The position numbers were made by a program, and so were the translations under genes. From assembly GCA_002282445.1 (NCBI GenBank), contig NCJK01000008.1, forward strand, positions 101,817 through 143,516: 41,700 bases of DNA, read 5' to 3'. Below are positions 20,274 through 28,011 of the stretch, in pieces (position 1 is the first letter of the stretch; every line of letters starts with the position of its first letter). This DNA comes from Burkholderiales bacterium 39-55-53 (GTDB taxonomy: Bacteria > Pseudomonadota > Gammaproteobacteria > Burkholderiales > Burkholderiaceae_C). The notes under the pieces are model-generated. The model saw nothing but the letters and a program-made list of their open reading frames with translations, was not told where the DNA came from and made no database searches.

Positions 20274-22745
20274 TCATTCGTAATTGCCGAAACGGCTAGG
20301 CGTCATTGCAGGTTGACGCAGAGGTTGATATCGTGGGACGTTGTTTCGCAATGACCCAATAGCATTGGTTCCTAACCGAGAGAGTCCGACAAATTCAAGT
20401 TGAAACAAGATTCGTTGCCGGGCTAAACCATCTGCGATGAGCTGACGTTCAATGACGGTGCGACTTAGCCAGCATCCCGCATCGTATTCAAATCCAAGGA
20501 TTGATTCGACGGGCTTTTTGGTAAGCATATCAACATTAAACCGAGCCACACTGTACCAACGACCCTCTCCCAATCCGCGGCCAAGTCCATCATGGCTATC
20601 GACTCCGCCCCATAAATCGTGCAAGGGCCATTGCCAGCCTAGATCCAATTGTTGAGAAACAGAGTTTCCAAGTGCATCATTTTCAGTGCGCCATGCGGCA
20701 TTGATCACTCGATAAGAACCTGGTTTGTATCGACCGCCTACGATACGACGTCTGAAGTTATCGGTATTGGGGTCGTACTGAACAGTTGAGTCCAACGCCC
20801 AAGAGCGAGAAAGATTAAGAGTAGCCCCAGCCAAAATGTCGCTCAAACCCGTTTGAGCCGTTGGCTCGTCAGGCAATGTCACTCTTTGCTCTTTCAAGCG
20901 CAGGCGTTGAGCAACGCCAAAACGTGCGCCCTCAGCGCCAGTTTCTGGATCAATGAAGCGAGAGGTCGCACCAACGGTCAAGAGATTGCTGTCAGAGATA
21001 CGGTCATGTCCACCAAACGCGTTTTCTGTAAAGAGACTTGCAAAGTTAAATGCGTTTCCACCTGAGTCGTAATTGGGCAGGTAGTTCTGTTCACGATAAG
21101 GGGTGTTGACATAAAAAATCCGGGGTTCAAGAGTTTGAACCCAGCCGCGATCAAACAAACGGCTCTCACGTTCAAAAGCCATACCCGCATCAAGACTGAG
21201 GGTGGGAGTGGTGATGCCCGCAGAGGTTTGACCCTGGTGGCCGCTGTAGAACAGGGTTGTGGGCAATCCGCCATCGAATTGATAACTCCGGCCATGTAAC
21301 TGAAGCTTGGGAGTGAAATAGCCGTAGGGGGTGACGAACGGGCGACTCAATTGCGCCCAAGATACGGCACGGTCTGCATTAGGTGCACAGTTATAAAACA
21401 GTTTGCTAGAGCTGTTGCTAGCCGCAGTGGCACAGTCAATGTCGCGGGCGGAGCTGAATCGAGTGAAGTCGCCGTCTAAGCTGAAATCCAAACCACCAAT
21501 TAGGTTGAATCGTTGAATACGAGCCGTCAATTGGGGAAGGCGATCAAAGGGCGGTGTAATCCGATTGTTGACGTTGGCCAAGTCCTGAAGTGTCTGCCAC
21601 TTCTGAGCCCGCATGGTCGTAGAAACAAAGCCATTGGTCCATGAAAGTCCAACATCACTTGACATCAGACGTTGAACACCTAGCGTGTTGCTCAGTGAAA
21701 AATCTTTCCAATAATTATCATCACTGGCCCTGTTGATATTGAGGCCAAAACCAAGCATTCCACCAGCGTAATATGAATTGGGCAACCCTGCATGTGCAAA
21801 GTTCATGCTCCAACGCCTTTTGTTTTCTCTCAGTTTGTCACTTTCCATATAGTCAAAGCGCATCAAACCCTGAAATGGTGGCTGAGGAGCGAGGCCTTCA
21901 AGGTAACGAAATTCTGTATTTAGCTTGATACCGCGTTGGCTCCAATAAGTTGGGGTAAATGTGATGTCACGATTGGGCGCCAGATTCCAGTAATAGGGCT
22001 GAGAATACTCAAGGCCACCAATGTTGTCAGCTCCAAAACTCGGGGGCAATAGACCTGATTTACGCTCGTCATCCAATGGGAAATCGACCTCTGGTACGGG
22101 AAGCAAAGGTAGGCCCTTAAACTGTAAGGACCCCCCCTTTACCAAACCAACGTTCCGATCGGTATCAATGGCGATTTTGTCTGCGCGGAAAAACCAGTCT
22201 GGCATCCAATCAGGGCCTGGTTTACGTTGGCAAGTGGTGAAACTTGCGTTGTGCATCACAGAGTGCGATGGGTCAATAAAGTCAATTCGCGAAGCGGTTC
22301 CATAAGCCTTATTTTTCAACAGGCGGTAATTGGGTTGCGTAAAAAACCCCTCAAATGCGTCCATGTATAGATTGAGCTCCGGACCTTGGTAAATGTTGCC
22401 GGAGCGATTGACGTAAACATTGCCACGCGCCTTAGCAAAGTCGTCCGCTTGGTTGTATTCCACCTGGTCTGCTTTGAGCAAAATATCGCCACGCCTTAGT
22501 GTCACTTGGCCTTCAAGTTGAGTTTGTTCACTGGCCTGTTCGTTCAGCTTGTTGCTTTCTAAAAAGGTAGGAAGCTCTTTTCGTGCATTGGGCGTGATGA
22601 CTTCTTGCAGCAAACTGCTTGAACGCAAGATCAAGGGGGCCGATTCAGATGCTGTGCCTGTCTGTGCTGCGGCGTGACCACCGAAGATACCCATCACCAG
22701 CCATGGCAAGGCGCGAATTTGGCGGTGAAAATGGGGTAACAGCAT
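20274..22745 (-). CDS. lptD: LPS-assembly protein LptD
   Basis: LptD is the outer-membrane beta-barrel that inserts lipopolysaccharide into the outer leaflet, working with the lipoprotein LptE. The 823 residues show a signal peptide ending near AAAQ, an N-terminal OstA-like jellyroll (LEGQVTLRRGDILLKADQVEYNQ region), and a C-terminal barrel ending in the aromatic MTPSRFGNYE. Cys occur near residues 172 (TTCQRK), 437, 451 and 757 (DAGCW). The E. coli equivalents of C173 and C725 are present. The partner near residue 31 and the first Cys of the CC pair appear missing. Confidence 0.94.
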   Translation of the reverse strand: MLLPHFHRQIRALPWLVMGIFGGHAAAQTGTASESAPLILRSSSLLQEVITPNARKELPTFLESNKLNEQASEQTQLEGQVTLRRGDILLKADQVEYNQADDFAKARGNVYVNRSGNIYQGPELNLYMDAFEGFFTQPNYRLLKNKAYGTASRIDFIDPSHSVMHNASFTTCQRKPGPDWMPDWFFRADKIAIDTDRNVGLVKGGSLQFKGLPLLPVPEVDFPLDDERKSGLLPPSFGADNIGGLEYSQPYYWNLAPNRDITFTPTYWSQRGIKLNTEFRYLEGLAPQPPFQGLMRFDYMESDKLRENKRRWSMNFAHAGLPNSYYAGGMLGFGLNINRASDDNYWKDFSLSNTLGVQRLMSSDVGLSWTNGFVSTTMRAQKWQTLQDLANVNNRITPPFDRLPQLTARIQRFNLIGGLDFSLDGDFTRFSSARDIDCATAASNSSSKLFYNCAPNADRAVSWAQLSRPFVTPYGYFTPKLQLHGRSYQFDGGLPTTLFYSGHQGQTSAGITTPTLSLDAGMAFERESRLFDRGWVQTLEPRIFYVNTPYREQNYLPNYDSGGNAFNFASLFTENAFGGHDRISDSNLLTVGATSRFIDPETGAEGARFGVAQRLRLKEQRVTLPDEPTAQTGLSDILAGATLNLSRSWALDSTVQYDPNTDNFRRRIVGGRYKPGSYRVINAAWRTENDALGNSVSQQLDLGWQWPLHDLWGGVDSHDGLGRGLGEGRWYSVARFNVDMLTKKPVESILGFEYDAGCWLSRTVIERQLIADGLARQRILFQLEFVGLSRLGTNAIGSLRNNVPRYQPLRQPAMTPSRFGNYE

Positions 22746-22838
22746 GAAAACGGCGAGACCTTCAATTGAGCGACCCCTTTCATTGCAAAGCCCAAGAAGT
22801 CGGGCCGCGCGGGGCGGTTTGTAGAATTTAGATTATCC

Positions 22839-23978
22839 ATGAGCACACCCACTATTTCCCAGCCTTCGGGCGCATCTCCCAACATGTCTTTGCACCCTCC
22901 CCTCGAATGGGCTCAGCCCGAGCGCCAAGCCGCCTTTCAGCAGTGGCTAGACGCCCGGGCCAACGCCCACGGCGTGATGCCCGCCACCGTGCGTTCTGCC
23001 TCGGCCGATGCCAGTTTTAGGCGTTATTTCCGCGTCGACACAGCCAACGGCTCATGCATCGTCATGGATGCCCCGCCCGACAAAGAAAACTGCGAACCCT
23101 TTGTGCGCATCGCCCGCCTGATGCTGGACGCCGGCCTGTACGCCCCGCGCATCTTGGCGTGGGACGAGCCGCAGGGCTTCATGTTGCTCGACGATATCGG
23201 CTCGCAAACCATGATGGACGTCATCAACCGTGACGACCCACAAGCCAATCACGGCCTTTACATGCGTGCCGTCGATGCTCTGCTGACCCTGCAACAAAGC
23301 AGCCGCCCTAGCGTGCTGCCCGCGTATGACGAAGCTTTGCTGCAGCGCGAGCTGTCGCTGTTCCCTGATTGGTACCTCACACAGCACCGACAGCTGCAAA
23401 TTGACAGCACCCAGCGCGAGATGCTGGACAAGACCTTCAAAACCATCGTGCAACGCAACTTGGCCGCTCCCAGTGTGTACGTGCATCGCGACTTCATGCC
23501 GCGCAATTTGATGATGCCGCATGACCCCGCCGAACAACGTTTGGGCGTGCTCGACTTTCAAGATGCGGTCTATGGCCCCATCACCTACGACATCGCCAGC
23601 CTCATGCGCGACGCGTTTTTGACGTGGGAAGAAGATGTGGTGCTGGACGTGACCATCCGTTATTGGGAGCGTGCCCGCAAACTCGGCTTGATGGATTTTG
23701 AAGACTGGCACAACGACTTCGGCGCGTTTTACCGCGCCGTAGAGTGGATGGGCCTGCAACGCCACCTCAAAGTGGCTGGTATCTTTGCGCGCCTGACGTT
23801 GCGCGATGGCAAGCCGAAGTACTTGGCCGACGCGCCGCGCTTCATCAACTACATCCGCACCACAGCCAGCCGCTACAGCGAGCTCACGCCTTTGCTGCGT
23901 TTGATAGACAAGATTGAAGGCACTGAACCCGCCATCAGCTTGGCCTTTCCACGCCTGACGCCCGGCGGGCGGGGCTAA
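22839..23978 (+). CDS. amgK: N-acetylmuramate/N-acetylglucosamine kinase (probable AmgK)
   Basis: AmgK phosphorylates the anomeric position of MurNAc (and GlcNAc) recovered from peptidoglycan turnover; MurU then makes UDP-MurNAc, bypassing fosfomycin-sensitive synthesis. The 379-residue protein has the aminoglycoside phosphotransferase fold: DASFRRYFRVD near the N-terminus, the catalytic loop VHRDFMPRNLM and the metal-binding LDFQDAVYGP, then TYDIASLMRD. It is divergent from lptD and 2 bases upstream of rsmE. A second in-frame ATG at 22884 is a possible start. murU lies 9.6 kb away rather than next door. Confidence 0.85.
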   Translation: MSTPTISQPSGASPNMSLHPPLEWAQPERQAAFQQWLDARANAHGVMPATVRSASADASFRRYFRVDTANGSCIVMDAPPDKENCEPFVRIARLMLDAGLYAPRILAWDEPQGFMLLDDIGSQTMMDVINRDDPQANHGLYMRAVDALLTLQQSSRPSVLPAYDEALLQRELSLFPDWYLTQHRQLQIDSTQREMLDKTFKTIVQRNLAAPSVYVHRDFMPRNLMMPHDPAEQRLGVLDFQDAVYGPITYDIASLMRDAFLTWEEDVVLDVTIRYWERARKLGLMDFEDWHNDFGAFYRAVEWMGLQRHLKVAGIFARLTLRDGKPKYLADAPRFINYIRTTASRYSELTPLLRLIDKIEGTEPAISLAFPRLTPGGRG

Positions 23979-23980
23979 GC

Positions 23981-24712
23981 ATGGCGCGCTTTTACTGCCC
24001 GCTGCCCTTGGTGACTGGCCAAGTGGTGGACTTGCCTCCGACGGCTGCCCGCCATGTACAAGTGCTGCGCATGCAGCCCGGCCACACCTTGACCTTGTTC
24101 AACGGTGAAGGCGGTGAGTTCAGCGCCGAGGTGCAACACATGGGCCGCAACGATGTGCGCGTGGTCGTGGGCGAGCACCGCGACGCAGAGTGCGAAGCAG
24201 CGTGCCAAGTGCACCTAGCCGTGGGCATGCCCGCCAACGAGCGCATGGACTGGTTGGTCGAAAAAGCCACCGAGTTGGGCGTGCATCGCATCACTCCCTT
24301 GATGACCGAACGCAGCGTGATTCGCCTGACTGGCGAACGCGCCGAGAAGAAGCAAGCGCATTGGCAAGCCGTGGCTGCCAGCGCAAGTGAGCAATGCGGT
24401 CGCAACCGCGTGCCTGTGATTGACATGCCTGAGCGTTTAGATGCTTGGTTGGCACGTCAAGCCGCGCAGGCTGATGTGGTGCTCGGCGTGCTGTCGCTGC
24501 ACGCGAGCACGCAGCCCTTGAATGCCTTGCGTGATGCCGTAGTGGGAAGCGCCAAGTCATGGGTCTTGCTCAATGGCCCAGAAGGCGGGCTGACCGATGC
24601 AGAAGATACCGCAGCCCGTGGCAAAGGCTTTGTGGCGCTGAGTTTGGGCGAGCGCGTGTTGCGTGCCGAAACAGCAGCTCTAGGCGCATTGGCCCTGCTC
24701 ACACTGACCTAG
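23981..24712 (+). CDS. rsmE: 16S rRNA (uracil(1498)-N3)-methyltransferase
   Basis: RsmE methylates U1498 in helix 44 of 16S rRNA. At 243 residues it shows the N-terminal PUA-like domain (RHVQVLRMQPGHTLTLFNGEGGEFSAEV segment) and the C-terminal SPOUT knot. The knot motifs include MDWLVEKATELGV, RSVIRLTGER, LNGPEGGLTDAE and LSLGERVLRAETA. It is tightly linked to amgK and followed after 15 bases by the LysE-family gene. Confidence 0.95.
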   Translation: MARFYCPLPLVTGQVVDLPPTAARHVQVLRMQPGHTLTLFNGEGGEFSAEVQHMGRNDVRVVVGEHRDAECEAACQVHLAVGMPANERMDWLVEKATELGVHRITPLMTERSVIRLTGERAEKKQAHWQAVAASASEQCGRNRVPVIDMPERLDAWLARQAAQADVVLGVLSLHASTQPLNALRDAVVGSAKSWVLLNGPEGGLTDAEDTAARGKGFVALSLGERVLRAETAALGALALLTLT

Positions 24713-24727
24713 AACGGCTCAGCCACC

Positions 24728-25342
24728 ATGGACCTGCATCTTGAGCTTTGGGCGTCTATGGCAGTGTTTGCATTTGTGACATCTATCACGCCGGGCCCGA
24801 ACAACATGATGTTGTTGGCTTCTGGCGTTAACTTTGGCGTGCGTGCGACGCTGCCTCATCTCTTGGGTATTTCATGTGGACACTTCATCATGCTCATGGC
24901 CGTTGGCATGGGCCTTGGCGAATTGTTCATCCGCGTACCCATGATTTACCAAGTGATGCAAGTGCTGGGGATGGCGTACATGCTGTATTTGGCGTGGGGC
25001 ATCGTCAGAAGTGGGCCACCGCCAGAAGACGCGGCAAGCAACGAAGGCTCAACGCCTTTGGGATTTTGGGGCGCAGCCGCATTCCAGTGGGTCAACCCCA
25101 AAGCGTGGGTGATGACGCTCGGTTTTTTCAGCAATTACTTGCCGCAAGATGCGGGGCTGGTGTTAATTGCCGCAGCATCATTGGTGTTCAGTCTGATTAA
25201 CTTGCCCAGCATTGTGGTGTGGGCGGTGATGGGCGCACGTATGGGCCACTACCTGCAAGTTAATCTTTATCGACGCATCTTCAATTGGACGATGGCGCTG
25301 TTGCTCGTGGCCTCCATGGCCGCGAGCTTGTTCATGCGTTGA
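24728..25342 (+). CDS. LysE/RhtB family amino acid exporter
   Basis: This is a 204-residue inner-membrane protein with about six transmembrane helices. The family signature SITPGPNNMMLLASGVNFG appears near residue 20, and GFWGAAAFQWVNPKAW marks the fourth-to-fifth helix region. Relatives export lysine, threonine, homoserine or homoserine lactones; the substrate cannot be read from sequence. It probably shares the amgK-rsmE transcript. Confidence 0.9.
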   Translation: MDLHLELWASMAVFAFVTSITPGPNNMMLLASGVNFGVRATLPHLLGISCGHFIMLMAVGMGLGELFIRVPMIYQVMQVLGMAYMLYLAWGIVRSGPPPEDAASNEGSTPLGFWGAAAFQWVNPKAWVMTLGFFSNYLPQDAGLVLIAAASLVFSLINLPSIVVWAVMGARMGHYLQVNLYRRIFNWTMALLLVASMAASLFMR

Positions 25343-25398
25343 ACTTCACACACGATCAACTTAGACCAAGCGACCTACGAGATCGCCAGCTTGATGCG

Positions 25399-26247
25399 TT
25401 ATGAATTTGGGTTGAAGTGCGCTAGCCAGCTTTGTAAATCTCCAAATACTTCAACAACGTCGGGGTCGTTGAAAATCTCGTGGAACATTTCCGCGTAGCT
25501 GTGCACTGTCAAACAAGAGCTTGGCATTGATTCGGCATAAGCGATACTGCCTTCGGCGCGCACGATGTGGTCCTGGCCAGCATACAAAAGCAAAGTCGGC
25601 GTATGCGAGAGCGAAGCAGTAGCAATGCATGCGTGCCCAGCATCAATGATCCATTGCGCAAGGGCTGCCGAAATTTGGCGATGTACCAGCGGGTCTTGCT
25701 TGTAGCGAAGTACCGCTTGTGGGTCACGTGCCACCCAGTGTGGGTTGAGTCCGTTATCGACACAAATGTGCGGTGCTAAGTGTTTCATCACACTCAGCAA
25801 AAGCTTGTCAAATACCTTTAACTGAGGCAAGAACCCAGGGGAAGACAGCACCAAGCCATCAATTGGGAGTTTTTGCTGCGCGACAAAACTAGCGGCGACC
25901 ACTCCGCCCATGCTGTGGCCGAGCAATATCAGTGGGCTGCTAGGTATTTGAAGGCGTACATCGTCTACCACTAGTTTCAAGTCATCGGTAAATTGATGTG
26001 AGGATGGCAGACGGCCGCGCACACCAGATGAAAGGCCATGGCCATACTGGTCATAGCCGCGCACATGAAATCCCCATGCGTTGAGTTGCGCAGCCACATG
26101 TGTGTAACGTCCCATGTGCTCTGCCAAACCATGCACCAGAACTACTGTGCCGCGAGAGGCTTGTCCCTCAATAAGAGGCCAGTCATAAATGGCCAGCTGT
26201 TCTACGCCGGTGCTTAGCGTTGACAGTATTGGCGTTGTGCTGTGCAT
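25399..26247 (-). CDS. Alpha/beta hydrolase, monoacylglycerol lipase-like
   Basis: This 282-residue serine hydrolase has the lid-type alpha/beta fold of monoacylglycerol lipases and lysophospholipases. Visible are VLVHGLAEHMGRY (oxyanion region), GYDQYGHGLSSGVRG, the nucleophile elbow GHSMGG (Ser about residue 113), an Asp in YAGQDHIV and the His in EMFHEIFND. No signal peptide is seen. It is the last gene of the apparent topB-metX-metW operon, 7 bases after metW. Codon use is less GC-rich than in metX or topB. The substrate is unknown. Confidence 0.85.
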   Translation of the reverse strand: MHSTTPILSTLSTGVEQLAIYDWPLIEGQASRGTVVLVHGLAEHMGRYTHVAAQLNAWGFHVRGYDQYGHGLSSGVRGRLPSSHQFTDDLKLVVDDVRLQIPSSPLILLGHSMGGVVAASFVAQQKLPIDGLVLSSPGFLPQLKVFDKLLLSVMKHLAPHICVDNGLNPHWVARDPQAVLRYKQDPLVHRQISAALAQWIIDAGHACIATASLSHTPTLLLYAGQDHIVRAEGSIAYAESMPSSCLTVHSYAEMFHEIFNDPDVVEVFGDLQSWLAHFNPNS

Positions 26248-26254
26248 GGCAGCT

Positions 26255-26836
26255 TCAACTGTGCTGGAACTTGAACACAGCTGTACCTGCCATCAGGTTC
26301 GGCCACGTATCGACGCGCTGGCCATCTTGCAAGCCAAACGCCTCGGTCACTTGCAAACCATTCTTTTCGGCCAGCACCTCAAAGTCTTTGAATGTGCCTA
26401 CGCGGATGTTGGGTGTGTCGTACCACTGGTAAGGCAAGCGCTTGGTTACGGGCATACGGCCTTGCAGAATGCTCAGGCGGTTGGGCCAGTGGCCAAAGTT
26501 GGGGAAGGCGACGATGCCGGTTTTGCCCACGCGTGCGGTTTCGCGCAGCATGGTTTCGGCGTTGCGCAAGTGTTGCAAGGTGTCGATTTGCAGCACCACA
26601 TCAAACGATTGGTCGGCAAACACACTCAAGCCCAAATCAAGGTTGAGCTGCAACACGTTCACGCCGCGTTTCACGCAAGCGTGCACATTGGTGTCGTCTA
26701 GTTCTACGCCGTAACCTGTGCAGCCTTTGTGCTGCTGCAAGTGGGCCAGCAAAGCGCCGTCGCCGCAGCCCAGGTCAAGCACGCGGCTGCCTTGGGGCAC
26801 GAGTGCGGCAATGGCTTTCAAGTTGTCGTGTGTCAT
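26255..26836 (-). CDS. metW: Methionine biosynthesis protein MetW
   Basis: MetW is a small (193 residues) SAM-methyltransferase-fold protein that partners with MetX. Motif I reads [15 protein letters not shown] near residue 20, followed by GVELDD and the C-terminal [12 protein letters not shown]. It overlaps metX by four bases. Published work on some proteobacteria indicates MetW activates the MetX acyltransferase; that this applies here is inference. Confidence 0.93.
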   Translation of the reverse strand: MTHDNLKAIAALVPQGSRVLDLGCGDGALLAHLQQHKGCTGYGVELDDTNVHACVKRGVNVLQLNLDLGLSVFADQSFDVVLQIDTLQHLRNAETMLRETARVGKTGIVAFPNFGHWPNRLSILQGRMPVTKRLPYQWYDTPNIRVGTFKDFEVLAEKNGLQVTEAFGLQDGQRVDTWPNLMAGTAVFKFQHS

Positions 26837-28005
26837 GCGGCAACTCCTGAGGTCAATTCATCGTTGATGCGCGTGAAGTACGAGCGCACCACATTCATGT
26901 AGCGTGCGTCGTCCAGCAAGAACGCATCGTGGCCATGTGGCGCGTCAATTTCGGCGTAGCTCACATCGCGTTGGTTGTTGAGCAAGGCTTGCACCATCTC
27001 GCGGCTGCGTGCGGGTGAGAAGCGCCAATCGGTGGTGAAGCTCACCAACAGAAACTTAGCGTCTGTGCGTGCAAACGCTGCCGACAAATCGCCGCCGTAA
27101 GTACGTGCAGGGTCAAAGTAGTCCAGTGCACGGGTGATGAGTAAATAGGTGTTGGCGTCAAAGTACTCGCTGAACTTGTCGCCCTGATAGCGCAAGTAGC
27201 TTTCGATTTGAAACTCTACGTCTTGCGTGGAGTACTTGTAGCCGGTGGCGCTGCCCACGACTGCATCACGCAACTCGCGGCCAAACTTTTCGTTCATCAC
27301 ATCATCACTCAGATACGTGATGTGGCCCACCATTCGGGCGATACGCAGACCGCGTTTGGGCAAAACGCCATGCTCATAAAAGTGGCCGCCATGAAAGTCA
27401 GGATCGGTCACGATGGCGCGACGCGCCACTTCGTTGAAGGCGATGTTCTCGGCTGTGAGGTTGGGTGCACTCGCCACCACCACGGCATGACGCACGCGGT
27501 CTGGGTATTGCAGCGTCCAGCTCAGTGCTTGCATGCCACCCAAGCTGCCTCCCAAGACGGCGGCGAGTTGGGTGATGCCCAATCGGTCTAGCAGCAAGGC
27601 TTGGGCATTCACCCAGTCTTCCACCGTGACCACGGGGAAGTCCGCGCCGTACACCTTGCCCGTGTCGGGGTGGGTATGCATAGGGCCGGTTGACCCGAAG
27701 CAAGAGCCGAGGTTGTTCACGCCGATCACAAAGAAGTGGTTGGTGTCCACGGGCTTGCCTGGGCCAATCATGTTGTCCCACCAGCCTTCGCTTTTGGCTT
27801 GACCTTCGTACACACCTGCGACGTGGTGCGATGCGTTGAGGGCATGGCACACCAGCACTGCGTTGGATCGATCAGCGTTGAGCGTGCCGTAGGTCTCGTA
27901 GGCCAGCGTGTAGTCGCGCACTTGTGAGCCGCTTTGCAACAGCAAAGCGTCAGCAAAGTGCATCGCCTGCGGCGTGGCAATCATGGGTTGGGCGTGGACG
28001 GTCAT
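26833..28005 (-). CDS. metX: Homoserine O-succinyl/acetyltransferase MetX
   Basis: MetX acylates homoserine, the first dedicated step of methionine synthesis. The 390 residues have the alpha/beta-hydrolase-like fold: ETYGTLN, the conserved [12 protein letters not shown], the nucleophile GGSLGGMQA, an Asp in the [10 protein letters not shown] segment and a His in [10 protein letters not shown]. Many betaproteobacterial MetX enzymes use succinyl-CoA; I cannot tell which donor is used here. I chose the ATG at 28005; a TTG two codons upstream abuts the topB stop. No SAM riboswitch precedes it because topB ends 6 bases upstream. Confidence 0.93.
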   Translation of the reverse strand: MTVHAQPMIATPQAMHFADALLLQSGSQVRDYTLAYETYGTLNADRSNAVLVCHALNASHHVAGVYEGQAKSEGWWDNMIGPGKPVDTNHFFVIGVNNLGSCFGSTGPMHTHPDTGKVYGADFPVVTVEDWVNAQALLLDRLGITQLAAVLGGSLGGMQALSWTLQYPDRVRHAVVVASAPNLTAENIAFNEVARRAIVTDPDFHGGHFYEHGVLPKRGLRIARMVGHITYLSDDVMNEKFGRELRDAVVGSATGYKYSTQDVEFQIESYLRYQGDKFSEYFDANTYLLITRALDYFDPARTYGGDLSAAFARTDAKFLLVSFTTDWRFSPARSREMVQALLNNQRDVSYAEIDAPHGHDAFLLDDARYMNVVRSYFTRINDELTSGVAA

Positions 28006-28011
28006 GCTCAA

